From the NCBI RefSeq assembly GCF_030272615.1, contig NC_081409.1:652152468-652208467 (forward strand): a stretch of DNA of 56,000 bases, written 5' to 3'. Numbering within the stretch: the stretch's first letter is position 1; each line of letters begins with the position of its first letter. This stretch comes from Cryptomeria japonica (Eukaryota; Streptophyta; Pinopsida; Cupressales; Cupressaceae). A program made the translations under genes and the position numbers. Below the pieces are notes generated by a model. The model was not told the DNA's origin and made no database searches. It saw only the letters and a list, made by a program, of their open reading frames with translations. This document shows positions 35,818-47,779 of this stretch, one piece after another.

Positions 35818-36920
35818 CTAACTTGGTGCATGATGTCTTCTAACATACTTGGCTAATACAAGCTCAGTAGGCTCTATATGATCTTCTTCATCACTCAGTA
35901 ACTGGATATTCTCTTCATTTTCTTCAACAGTTTTCTTGAGAAAACTTGTCAGTTGAACGTAGACAAATTCATTATAATCTTCTGGTTCTTTGGAATTTCC
36001 TTCATCATTTCTATTTTCAAATTCATCAATTTTCACATTTTCACTTTCTACTATTTTGTTAGATGATTTGATCAGACATTTAAATGCTTTGCTTCTAGAA
36101 GAATAACTTAGAAATGTTCCTTCTTCACTTTTCTGATCAAACTTGCCATTTCTATCATCTTTGTATACATAGCATCTACTTCCAAAAATTTTAAAATAAC
36201 TTACATTAGGTTTCTTGTCATACCAGATTTCATAAGGTGTCTTCAAAGTACCTTTCCTCAGTCGTACTCGATTCAGGGTGTCAACTGCTATGCTTATTGC
36301 TTCTCTCCAAAATGATTGTGGCACTTTCTTTTCAATCATTAGGATTCTGCAACAATCCACAATAGATCTGTTTCTTCTCTTAGCTATTCCATTTTGTTGT
36401 AGACTTCTCAGTGCAGAGACTTGTCTTTTAATACCATGATCATTGCAGAATAAGTTGAACTCATCATATGTGAACTCTCCTCCTCTATCTAATCTAAGAG
36501 ATTTCAGTTGTCTTCCTATTTCATTTTCAACTCTTTCCTTGTACCATTTAAACATTTGAAAAGATTTTGAATTTTCTTTTAGAAACATTACCAGCATCAT
36601 CCTTGAATAGTCATCCACAAATAATATGAAATATTTATCACCATAATAACTTTGAACTTTCATAGGACCACAGAGATCAATGTGCACAAGATCTAAAATT
36701 CCCTTAGAAGTGTAAGACTTACTTGTAAAGCCTAATCTTGTCATCTTACCCATCTGGCATCCTTGACACATAGCATTCTGAGGTTTTTCAAGACTCAGTA
36801 GACCTCTTACTCGGTGATTCTTGCTTATTTTGATTAGATTATCAAAATTTACATGACAAAACCTTTTATGCCATAACCAGGTATCATCTATCTTTGCATA
36901 TAGACACTTTTTCCGAGTTT
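35818..36920 (-). pseudogene. pol: B integrase, largest intact integrase ORF in the window
   Basis: Open for 317 codons from 36771 to TAG at 35818-35820. It contains the end of the zinc domain (CQGCQMGKMTR), DLVHIDLCGPM, FVDDYSRMM, RLDRGGEF and the AKRRNRS segment, then KTPYEIWYDKK. The terminal TAG replaces CAG in C (PSQIIGDKDD) and is shared with D. The HHCC histidines lie upstream at about 36830-36900. Confidence 0.9.
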
Positions 36921-38392
36921 AGTAAGGGTGAAATATATTACCTTTTGTTTGTGTCTTGGTAGCAGCTAACTTTCCATGTTTGTCATAAACTTTGACAATT
37001 CCTTTCTGAAATTCTATTCAGTAACCTGTATTATTTAGCTGTGCTACACTCAACAAATTGTATTTCAAACCTTCAACCCAATAAACATGATTGCATCTTG
37101 CATTGTCAAGAAGTGTTATAGATCCTTTACCTTTTACTGGACATGGTGCATCATTACCAAATCTTACATAGCCTCCATCATAATCTTCTAACATAACAAA
37201 CTTATGTTTATCACCTGTCATATGATGTGAGCATCCACTATCTATGATCTAAGAATCATTAGTATTTATGTAGATATTAGGGATTTTTCTTCATATCTTT
37301 CTTCATCTGATCCATCTTTGATAGCCACATAAACTACTTCCTTTGTATCAGTTTTATCTTATTTATCATTGTTGGATTCCTCATCGGCTATTAAGCATGT
37401 CTTTCTATCTATTCTCCTAAAGTCTCGGTGTCCTTTGTAATGATTATCTTTCTGTCTGTCATCTCGATAATCTCTCTTTTTAGTAGAATCTTTTTCAGGA
37501 TAGTTAGAAGCCATATGTCCTATTTTATCACAATTGAAACATTTCAAAGGTAGTTTTCCTTTATACTTACCTTTGCCTCTTGGTAAGCTTCTAGCTAATA
37601 GTGCTTCAAACTCTTCCTGCTTTCTGATTTCCTCATACAGTTTGTGTACTTCTTCCATGTTCTTACAAAATCTTTCACTTGCTCCACTGTGATCTCCTTC
37701 AGAGTACTTCTACTTTGTTCCATTGTAAATCATTAGATTCATCAAGATAAAAAGAACTAAATGCAGATTCAACTTTAGTTACCGAAGATCCACTATTATC
37801 AAAGTTACTTAACTCGAAATGCATGTAGCTTACCAATAGTAGCATCTAAGGAAACTGGCATATTAGGTACAAACCTCAATTCATTGATTGTAGAGACTCG
37901 GATTGCATAAGCTGGTAGAAGGGTTCTTAACAACTTACTTGTTATATCCTTTTCTTCAATAGTTCCACCTACGCCTTTGATTTGATTGACAATTTCCTTT
38001 ACTCTTGTATTGTACTGGGTTATGTTCTGACGTTCATTCATCCTCATAGATTCAAGTTGTCCTCTTAGACTATGTACTTTTTCTCTTTGAACATGTTCAT
38101 CTCCACCATATACAGATATGAGCTTGTCCCACATTGCCTTTGCATCATTGCAGCCTTCTAGATCATTAAACTCTGAGTCGGTCAATGTAGATGTTATTTC
38201 AATCATTGCTTGGATATGTTCTTCCTTTGCCTTTATTTCTTCCATAGTCAATGGATAGGTGCTTGGTGTGATGAAATCATTGTCTAGATAATATACAACA
38301 TATTCTCCAACTCTTGATAGGTGTAGCTTCATCCTTTTCTGCCATGTAGAGAAACCTAACTTGTTCAGCTTCAGTGCATCCCTCTTATACAT
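36921..38392 (-). pseudogene. gag: B gag and protease, broken
   Basis: ATG 38392 (MYKRDALKLNKL) opens 195 codons. An extra A near 37817 shifts the frame after KLHAF. In the next frame are KNMEEVHKLYEE, KGKYKGKLPLKCFN and a zinc knuckle CFNCDKIGHMASNY, whose last Cys is Tyr. A second frameshift lies near 37275. The protease DSGCSHHMTG is intact but preceded by TAG for Trp (same codon as D). TGA (CGA in C) follows NNTGY near 37018. Confidence 0.88.
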
Positions 38393-38442
38393 CTTTGGAT
38401 CTTTGTCTCAAGTACCTTTAAACTTTTCTTCCAAAGTCCAAA

Positions 38443-38454
38443 GCTCTAATATCA
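38443..38454 (-). other. Primer-binding site of B, decayed
   Basis: The minus strand reads TGATATTAGAGC against the standard TGGTATCAGAGC, with two transitions. Confidence 0.85.
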
Positions 38455-38456
38455 AT

Positions 38457-39959
38457 TGATAGTTTTGATAATTAATGTAAGTACAGATCCAATAGCCAAC
38501 AAGATGAGAGGAGGAGGGTGAATCATACGAACTTAATCTTCCATAAAAACATCAGATTCAACCTTGGTAACATATACATTAGTAATATAACCAAAACTGA
38601 TAAACACGCAAACTCAAAAGCATATAAAGATCATAAACCTCATAACACCAGATTTAACGTGGAAACCCAAATAGGGAAAAACCACTATGGGATTTCGGCA
38701 CCACTAAGAAATATACTCTTCTAGAGTATGCTCGGTTAAAAGGAAATCCTGTCAAAGATTACAAATAGATTGCTAGATGTGACCTGGTTAAGGGATTTCC
38801 CTCAGATCTGTTAGGATCTTCACCTTGTTAGAAGTGACCCTGTTAAAGGATTTCAAACACTCAATTGGAATGTCACCTTGCTAGAGGGTTTTACAAATAG
38901 GATTGTTAAGTGCACTCAGTTAAGAGATTTTATGTCACTTTCACAAAATAATAGTAATAAAATCTATCTACAACTTCACATCTAAAATGCTAAAGCAGAT
39001 TCTTATTTGCTCAATACAATCTAGACATAGAACTAATCTTGTCCATTTTCTGGGCTTCTATACTCTATTATTCAAATGGGTCATCAAGCTTCTGTGCTCG
39101 GTAATCACTATGTAGCATCCCTGTGCATACATTTTCCCTCATACATTGTTTATCAACAACACCCTATTTATAAACAATTAGCTAACCGCTTAATCTCTTT
39201 GATCACATTTCCCATGATCAATCATAGCCATCAGATCTTTACTATTGTCTAGGTTCAATGTGTCCTTCGATCTAAAAAATGTTTTACCCTGCCTAGGAAC
39301 TTGCATACATATCTTGGAACTTCTGCTAGGGTATTACGGTTCAATCTGCGGTGTAGATCTTCATGCAAATTTTCCTTTTCCATAGATTCATTAACAAACT
39401 TTATGCATGGCACACCAATCATTTAATCAGTTCCATCTCATCAGCTTCCTTCATTAAATAATGCATGTAACCATTTAATGTATTCTGTTACAGCTCGGTT
39501 ACAACTCGGTAATAACTCAGTAAATGCTACCACCTTCATTAACCGATAGCGATAACCTTAGGGTTTACCGACTAGGTTCCTTGCTTGGTAACATAGTATA
39601 GTATTAACCTTACAATTTACAACATATGTATGATGTTAAAATAATCTAAACATCATGATCTCATCATTGTCTGACTCGGTAATAGTTGCCTATTGAATAC
39701 CTTATTCATCCCCTTATTCATCATATTCTTTCTATGTCTTTTACCGACATCTTTATACTCATCAAATCATACTTCACAAGATATGGCAACATCATACTGA
39801 ATTAGAAAATGAATTTCTTGACATCAATGACAAAATAATAATATTAAGACAGTAAATCATCCTTAATCAGTTATATCCATAATCATCAACAACCTTCTCA
39901 ATATCCTTACCAAAATGCCAACAATCTCTCATTGTTTGTTATAATGCCAAATGCCAACA
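38457..39959 (-). repeat. Shared LTR between B and C
   Basis: 1,503 bp with intact ends (TGTTGGCATTT at 39959; ..AACTATCA-type end at 38457). TATAAATA at 39172-39165. The internal repeat of the LTR start lies near 39913-39921. Confidence 0.92.
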
Positions 39960-39971
39960 ATCTCCCCCTTT
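39960..39971 (-). other. Polypurine tract of C
   Basis: The minus strand reads AAAGGGGGAGAT against the shared LTR. Its presence here shows that the middle LTR is C's 3' LTR. Confidence 0.9.
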
Positions 39972-40363
39972 GGCATTGATGGCAAAATCAATTGATTTGA
40001 CCTAATTTATTCAGATTGCTATGAGTTGTTTGTGAGATTCTAAAATTCTCTCTTCCTATCACCAGAATTCTCCCCCATACATTAGACTTCTCCTCTTTTC
40101 TCTAGTCTTGTCCCCCTTTTTCTTCAATCTTCTTCAGTCTTCTCCCCCTTTGACTACAATGCCAAAGAAAAAAAGAACTAAAACATAATTTCTTCCTATA
40201 CGAAGTGAATTCTTGCTGTAATGTGTCAACTTAGTCTTGGTCAAAGCATTTTTTCTTCAATTCCTGTTTCCTGTATTGTATCCTGCACTATTTCCTATAC
40301 ACCTTTAGAAAACCTCCTAAAGTGTGTAAATCAGCATCAACTCCTAAAAGATATTCTGTAGAG
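39972..40363 (-). other. C 3' untranslated region
   Basis: Noncoding. An internal purine tract (minus strand AAAGGGGGAGAAG) lies near 40142-40154, matching D's. Confidence 0.6.
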
Positions 40364-41884
40364 TCATCGAATTGATGCTTTAACCGAACTTGGCCAGTGA
40401 CTAGAAGATAGGGGTAGGACCCCTAACTTACTTCTGAGATACTCAAAAGTGTCCCTTGGTAGTGGCTTGGTGAAGATATCTGCTATTTGTTCCTTTGTGC
40501 TAACATACTCCAACACGACTTTCTTCTCTTGAGATTCTTCTCTAAGATAATGATATTTGATAGAGATGTGCTTTGACTTAGAGTGCATAATAGGATTCTT
40601 TGAAATGTTAATGGCACTAGTATTGTCACAGAATATAGTTACTGGCTCGGTAAATTTTTCATTTATACCTTCCAACAGTTGTTTGATCCATGCTATGTTG
40701 GTACAATTCAATGCTGCAACAACATATTCAGCTTCTGCTTTTGACTATGAAACACATCCTTGTTTCTTGGTAAGCCAACTCACTAGTCTTTCTCCTAAAA
40801 AGACAGCTCCTCCACTTTTTCTTTTTTTGTCATCAGTGTTTCCTACCCAATTAGCATCAATATACACATTTAAATCAAATTCATTTCCTTTCTGATATAC
40901 TAAGCCATAATCCTCACCTTTCAAGTATCTAAAAATTCTTTTGATTGCTGTCATGTGTGTTTCCTTAGGATCTGCAGAGAATCTTGCAACTATACCTACT
41001 ACATGTGCTATGTCTAGTCTACTGTGAACAACATATTGTAGCTTTCCAATCATGGATCAGTAAAGTGTCTCATCAACAGATGCAGATTCATCATTCTTTG
41101 ATAATTTACAGTTGGTAGTCATAGGAGTACTTACTAGTTTTGAAGCCTCCATTCCAAATTTCTTCAAGATTTCCTTTATGTACTTGGATTGAGTAATGAA
41201 AATCTTATTTTTCAGTTGTAGTATCTGTAAACCTATAAAATACTTTATCTCACCGATTAATGACATCTGAAATTCTTTACTCATTTCATTTCCAAAGTTC
41301 TTGCATGAAGAGTCATTTCCATAAAATATAATATCATCAACAAATATGGCTGAGATCAGTATTCCATTTTCATCATTCTTCATGTACATATTGTTGTTCT
41401 CACTTGTCCTTATAAACCAATCTTAATCAAATAAGAGTGCAATATTTCATACCATGCTCTAGGTGCTTGTTTCAGACCATATAATGCTTTGTTCAATTTA
41501 CATACTTGATCTTTACTCTTGTCTTCAACAAATCCTTCAGGTTGTTCAATAAAAACTTCTTTTTCTAATATTCCATTCAGAAATGCAGATTTGACATCCA
41601 TTTGATATACCTTGAAGTTTTTGAAAGTAGGATATGCCAACAATGTTCTTACTCCTTCAAGTCTAACCACAGGTGTAAAAATTTCACCATAATCAATTCC
41701 TTCTTCTTGAGCATAACCTTTGCATACTAGTCTTGCTTTATTTCTAATGACCTTACCTTCTTCATTTAGCTTGTTTCTGAAAATCCAATTTGTATCGATT
41801 ACATTTTTATCCTTCGGTCTTGGGATTAGTGTCCATGTGTTATTCTTCTTGATTTGATCAATCTCTTTTGTCATAGCATTTATC
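40364..41884 (-). pseudogene. pol: C reverse transcriptase and RNase H, broken
   Basis: RT first half 41874-41410 with DVKSAFLNGILEKEVF and YGLKQAPRAWYEIL. A one-base loss near 41415 shifts the frame. The second half, 41389-41057, carries FVDDIIFYGND (catalytic pair intact) and ends at TGA near 41057 (CGA in the family). RNase H 41053-40745 has YIDANWVGN (first Thr to Ile), then TAG near 40747 (CAG in B and D), then 40711-40364 with DNTSAINIS and the terminal KASIR. TAG replaces Trp at about 41886, just upstream. Confidence 0.9.
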
Positions 41885-43102
41885 TAATCTTCACTGTTAA
41901 ATGCCTCTTTAACTATTCTCGATTCAAATTCAGATATCAGACATGTGTTCTATCTCAGTTTGTTCCTTGTCATCACTGGATCATCCTTATCTCCTATAAT
42001 CTGACTTGGTCCATGATGTCTTCTAACATAGTTGGCTAATACAGGCTTGGTAGGCTCTATATGATCTTCTTCATCACTTGGTAACTAGATATTCTCTTTA
42101 TTTTCTTCAACAGTTTTCTCGGTAAAACTTGTCGGTTGAACATAGACAAATTCATCATAATCTTCTGGTTCTGTGGAATTTCCTTCATCATTTCTTTCTA
42201 CAAATTCATCAATTTTCACATTTACACTTTCTACTATTTTGTTAGATGATTTCATTAGACATTTAAATGCTTTGCTTCTAGAAGAATAACCTAGAAGTGT
42301 TCCTTCTTCACTTTTCTGATCAAACTTTGCCATTTCTATTGTCTTTGTGTACATAGCATCTACTTTTAAAGATTTTAAAATAACTTACATTAGGTTTCTT
42401 GTCATACCAGATTTCATAAGGTGTCTTCAAAGTACCTTTCTTCAATTGTACTCGATTCAGGGTGTAAACTACTGTGCTTATTGCTTCTCTCCAAAATGTT
42501 TGTGGCACTTTCTTTTCAATCATTAGGGTTCTAGCACAATCCACAATAGATCTGTTTCTTCTCTCAGCTCTTCCTTTTTGTTGTGGAGTTCTCAGTGCAG
42601 AGACTTGTCTTTTAATACCATGATCATTGCAGAATAAGTTGAACTCATAATATGTGAACTCTCCTCCTCTATCTGATCTAAGATATTTCAGTTGTCTTCC
42701 TGTTTCATTTTCAACTCTTTCCTTGTACCATTTAAACATTTGAAAAGCTTTTGATTTTTCTTTTAGAAACATTACCGACATCATCCTTGAATAGTCATCC
42801 ACAAATAATATGAAATATTTGTCACCATAATAACTTTGAACTTTCATAGGACCACAAAGATCAGTGTGCACAAGATCTAAAATTCCCTTAGAAGTGTAAG
42901 ACTTACTTGTAAAGCTTGATCTTGTCATCTTACTCATCTAGCATGCTCGGCACATAGCATTCTCAAGTTTTTCAAGACTCGGTAGACCTCTTGCTCGGTG
43001 CTTCTTGCTTATTTTGATCAAATTATCAAAATTTACATGACAAAACCTTTTATGCCATAACCCAGTATCATCTATCTTTGCATACAGATACTTGTTCCGA
43101 GT
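41885..43102 (-). pseudogene. pol: C integrase, broken
   Basis: The zinc region LWHKRFCHVNFDNL is followed by TAG near 42940 (CAG in B). The core is open 42937-42320 with DLVHTDLCGPM, FVDDYSRMM, RSDRGGEF and AERRNRS. A frameshift near 42345 precedes GTLLGYS. TAGs near 42087 and 41950 replace CAG; each is shared with D and not B. Confidence 0.88.
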
Positions 43103-44575
43103 TTAGTCAAGGTGAAATGTATTACCTTTTGTTTGTGTCCCGGTAGCAACTAACTTTCTATTCTTGTCATGAACTTTGAAAATTCCTTTCTGAAATTCTA
43201 TTCGGTAACCTGTATTGTTTAGCTGTGCTACACTCAACAAATTGTGTTTCAAACCTTCAACCCAATAAACATCATTGCATCTTGCATTGTCAAGAAGTGT
43301 TATAGATCCTTTACCTCTTAGTAGACATGGTGTGTCATTACCAAATCTTACATAGCCTCCATCATAATCTTCTAACATAACCAACTTGTGTTTATCACCT
43401 GTCATATGATGTGAGCATCCACTACCTATGATCCAAGAATCATTAGTATTTATGTGAGATATTAGGGCTTTTTCTTCATATCTTTCTTCATCTGATCCAT
43501 CTTTGATAGCCACATAAACTACTTCCTTTGTATCAGTTTAATCTGATTTATCATCATTGGATTCCTCATCGGCTATTAAGCATGTCTTTCTATCTGTTCT
43601 CCTAAAGTCTTGGTGTCCTCTGTAATGATTAACTTTTTGTCTATCATCTTGGTAATCTCTCTTTTCAGTAGAATCTTTGTCAGGACAGTTAGAAGCCATA
43701 TGTCCTATTTTATCACAATTGAAACATTTAAAAGGTAGTTTTCCTTTATACTTACCTTTGCCTCTTGGTAAGCTTCTAGCTAATAGTGCTTCAAACTCTT
43801 CCTGCTTTCTGATTTCCTCATACAGTTTGTGTACTTCTTCCATGTTCTTACAAAATCTTTCACTTGCTCCACTGTGATCTCCTTCAGAGTACTTCTACTT
43901 TGTTCCATTGTAATCATTAGATTCATCAAGATGAAAAGAACTAAATGCAGATTCAACTTTATTTACCAAAGATCCACTGTTATCAAAGTTACTTAACGCA
44001 AATGCATGTAGCTTACCAATAGTAGCATCTAAGGAAACTGGCATATTAGGTACAGACCTCAATTCATTGATTGTAGAGACTTGGATTGCATAAGCTAGTA
44101 GAAGGGTTCTTAACAACTTACTTGTGATATCCTTTTCTTCAATAGTTCCACTTGCTCCTTTGATTTGATTGACAATTTCCTTTAGTCTTGTACTCTACTA
44201 GGTTATGTTCTCACCTTCATTCATCCTCATAGATTCAAGTTGTCCTTTGAGACTATCTACTCTTTCTCTTTGAACATGTTCATCTCCACCATATACATAT
44301 ATGAGCTTGTCCCACATTGCCTTTGCATCATTGCAACCTTCTAGATCATTAAACTCTGAGTCAGTCAATGCAGATGTTATTTCAATCATTGCTTGGATAT
44401 GTTCTTGCTTTGCCTTTATTTCTTCCATAGTCAATGGATAGGTGCTTAGTGTGATAAAATCATTCTCCAGATAATATACAACATATTCTCCAACTCCTGA
44501 TAGGTGCAGCTTCATTCTTTTCTTCCATGTAGAGAAACTTGACTTATTCAGCTTCAGTGCATCTCTCTTATACAT
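43103..44575 (-). pseudogene. gag: C gag and protease, broken
   Basis: ATG 44575 opens gag. Two adjacent TAG codons lie at 44200-44195; the first is at the same codon as A's stop. The frame continues without shift through 44116-43895, a TAG near 43895, and 43843-43538 with an intact zinc knuckle CFNCDKIGHMASNC, then TAA near 43538. The protease segment 43513-43103 has GSGCSHHMTG: the catalytic Asp is replaced by Gly, so the protease is dead. Confidence 0.9.
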
Positions 44576-44625
44576 CTTTGGATCTTTGTCTCAAGTACCT
44601 TTAAACTTTTCTTCCAGAGTACAAA

Positions 44626-44637
44626 GCTCTGATACCA
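44626..44637 (-). other. Primer-binding site of C
   Basis: The minus strand reads TGGTATCAGAGC, two bases from the LTR. Confidence 0.9.
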
Positions 44638-44639
44638 AT

Positions 44640-46028
44640 TGATAGTTCTAATACTTAATGTAAGTATAGATCCAATAGCCAACAAGATGAGAGAGGGGGG
44701 GGGTGAATCATACAAACTTAATCTTCCATAAAAACATCAGATTCAACCTCAGTAACATATACTTCAGTAATATAACCAAAAATGATAAACATGCAAACTC
44801 AAAAGCATATAAAGATCATAAACCTCATAACACCAGATTTAACGTGGAAACCCAAATAGGGAAAAACCACTATGGGATTTCAGACCCACTAAGAAATATA
44901 CTCTTCTAGAGTATGCTCGATTAAAAGCAAATCTTGTTAAAGATTACAAACAGATTGCTAGATGTGACCCGGTTAAGGGATTTCCCTCAGATCTATTAGG
45001 ATTTTCACCTTGTTAGAAGTGACCTTGTTAAAGGATTTCAAACACTCAATTAGAATGTCACCTTGCTAGAGGGTTTTACAAATAAGACTGTTAAGTCCAC
45101 TCGGTTAAGAGATTTTCTATCACTTTCACAAAATAACAGTAACAAAATCTATCTGCAACTTCACATCTAAAATGCTAATGCAGATTCTTATTTCCTCAAT
45201 ACAATCTAGATATAGAACTAATCTTGTCCATTTTCTGGGCTTCTATACTCTATTATTCAAAAATTTCTTCAAGCTTTTGTGCTCGATAATCACTATGTAG
45301 CATCCCTGTACATACATTTGCCTGCATATATTGTTTATCAACAACTCCCTATTTATAAACAATTAGCTAACTGCTTAATCTCTTTGATCACATTTCCCAT
45401 GATCAATCATAGCCATCAGATCTTCAATCTTGTCCAGGTTCAATGTATTCTTCGATCTGCAAAATGTTTTACCCTACCTGGGAACTTGCATACATTTCTT
45501 GGAACTTGTGCTAGGGTATTGCAGTTCAATCTGCACTGTAGATCTTCATGCCGATTTTCCTTTGCCATAGATTCATTAACAAACTTTATGCATGACATAC
45601 CAATCATTTAATTAGTTCCAGCTCATCAACTTCCTTCATTAAATAATGCATGTAACCATTTAATGTATTCTGTTATAGCTCGGTTACAACTCTGTAATAA
45701 CTCGATAAATACTACTACCTTCATTAACCGATAGTGATAACTTTAGGGTTTATCGACTAGGTTCCTTGCTTAGTAACATAGTATAGTATTAACCTTACAA
45801 TTTACACTATATGTATGATGTTAAAACAATCTAAACATCATGATCTCATCATTGTCTAACTTGATAATAGTTGCCCGTTGAATACCTTATTCATCCCCTT
45901 ATTTATCATATTCTTTCTGTGTCTTTTACTGACATCTTTATACTCATCAAATCATACTTCTCAAGATATGGCAATATCATACTGAATTAGAAAATCAATT
46001 TCTTGACTTTAATGACAAAATAATAATG
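44640..46028 (-). repeat. 5' LTR of C, truncated
   Basis: Collinear with the other LTRs up to AATAATAAT at 46020-46028, then jumps into G's gag. About 125 bp of the LTR start is missing. TATAAATA at 45357-45350. A ten-base G-run lies at about 44695-44704. Confidence 0.92.
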
Positions 46029-46275
46029 GAAGAGCTTCACTATTAGGGTATTCTTGGGACATCCATTGTTGAAAGTTATCAAATTGATTGTCCAATGTGA
46101 AAAGTTAATCTATAGAGACCCTAGTTAAAGCTTCTTCTTCATCATGGGATTCATCAATTGGTTTAATAGGCACATCATTAGGATGGAAAGAATTAGAATG
46201 ATCCTCATTAAAGAAGTCACTGAAATTAGATTTCATCTCGTTGGTGATTAAACCTTGGGAAGCCTTAATTCTAAT
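46029..46275 (-). pseudogene. gag: G gag, N-terminal part
   Basis: The minus strand frame reads SIRIKASQGLITNEMKSNFS, FFNEDHSNSFHPNDVPIKPI and, after one TAA, LDNQFDNFQQWMSQEYPNSE. This is the N-terminal region of a gypsy gag and belongs to the same element as 31581-32268. Roughly a hundred or more codons that should join the two pieces are missing, apparently lost in the deletion that also truncated C's LTR. Confidence 0.6.
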
Positions 46276-47437
46276 GCTTCATCTAACGGGGATAGGGTAG
46301 GTAGGACTAATAGTGGTAAAACTTATGCACTAGAGGGAATGTTTGAATTTTGAATTTTGGAACAAAGCTTACAAAATTGATTAATGCAAAATTAAAAAAA
46401 TAATGATTACACAATTTGAACTTTGTTGGGGGAAGAGGATGACATAATCTCCAAAAATGAAAGGAAATTGAAATTTTAAAATTAGAGCCAAGGGAATACC
46501 ACTTAATTTTAAAATCAGGGAAGACTATAATTAACCTCTTAACTTTAAAAAATTTCTTGAAATATGAAATATTGAATTTTGAAGGTATTTCTGATACTAG
46601 AGGGATAAAAAATCAATAAAATCAGCCAGTCTTCTAGATTTAAGCTATTAAATACAGTCATAATAGTCTCCCAAAATTTTAGAAAAAAAGTCGAGGACCA
46701 TGGTGGGAACGCACATATTTTGACCAACCTTTTTTGAATTTTTCAGGGATGGATATTATGATCATTTTAAAGCTAACCGTAAAAAATTGATGAATTTTAC
46801 AACCTCTAGATGAGCGAAATGAAGGCGCAAATGTGAAAATATGACCCTATTAGGGTTTTGAAGAAAAAGAGGAATTGAATTGAAAATTTGGAAAAGGTCA
46901 AACCTAATGGATAGGGATACCTTGGAAAATGTTTACAAATCTAACTTGGAATGAAATTGATTTGAAATTTGCACACATTCCAATTAAATTTGAAAATTAG
47001 GGTTTTATGACCTAACCACTTAATTTTAAATTTTGATTTTTAGGAAAAAGGGGGGAAATTGAAAATTTAAATTGTAGGATTGAAGACAAATCTGAGAACA
47101 ATAAAAAAAATGAAAATTAAATGGAAATTCAATTTTTTCACAAGTTCAAGATGATTTTTGAAAATTAGGGTTTTAACAAGTAACCTCTTAATTTTGTAAA
47201 ATTTAATTGCAAATTGAACAAGACAATGAGGAAATTGAATTTGACAATCAAAACAATTTTTAGATATAAGATAACCACAAGCAAATTTTATAAACTACAA
47301 GTTCAATTTTAAATTTAAAAACTATGGTTTTTAATGATTTAACCACTAAGTTTGTAGAATTTTGAAACTTGTAAATGAAAAATATGCAATTTTGTTCAAA
47401 GGAAAGCATGCAATTAGTCGGTTTCACATAAATGTAA
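46276..47437 (-). other. Leader (5' untranslated) region of element G
   Basis: Very A/T-rich with repeated AATTTGAAAATT-like and TTAGGGTTTT-like words and no ORF. A block near 46690-46715 (GGACCATGGTGGGAACGCAC) resembles one in G's LTR (about 4705 and 55672). No convincing primer-binding site was found, so the LTR/leader boundary is uncertain. Confidence 0.45.
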
Positions 47438-47779
47438 TGCTGAAAAATGGTGAATGATGGATCAAGAGGAAAACTACCCTTTCCCTGTAAGGAGAGATGA
47501 AAGATTCCCTATTGATTACCCTTCAAACACTTTTCACCAAATTACATATGGAAGAGGAGAGGATAATTTGCTACATTCAACCTTCAAAGATGAAGATTGA
47601 ATTCTAAATTAAATGGGAATAATAAGTTGATCCCCTCTTCCTTATTTGAAATGGAAAAGAATTGATTGAATTATGTAGTGCAAAAGTGACAAAGAACTGA
47701 TTATAACTTGAGATCGGAATATGGGATGAAGCTGTGCACCTGAATCTTACAGTAATATGTCAAGACAAAGTTGCCCTAT
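47438..47779 (-). repeat. 5' LTR of element G, first fragment
   Basis: Matches 4341-4690 closely. Interrupted by E after CCTAT (47775-47779) and resumes at 55649. Confidence 0.75.

Larger units (their letters stand above)
32269..46028 (-). mobile_element. Elements B and C: tandem copia elements sharing the middle LTR
   Basis: Arrangement (plus coordinates): LTR 32269-33773, internal B, LTR 38457-39959, internal C, LTR 44640-46028. The middle LTR is followed on its low side by B's primer site and on its high side by C's polypurine tract, so it serves both as B's 5' LTR and C's 3' LTR. No separate LTR pair or target duplication separates the two. The outer right LTR is cut at 46028, losing the last ~125 bp, together with part of G's gag. 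Confidence 0.9.
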
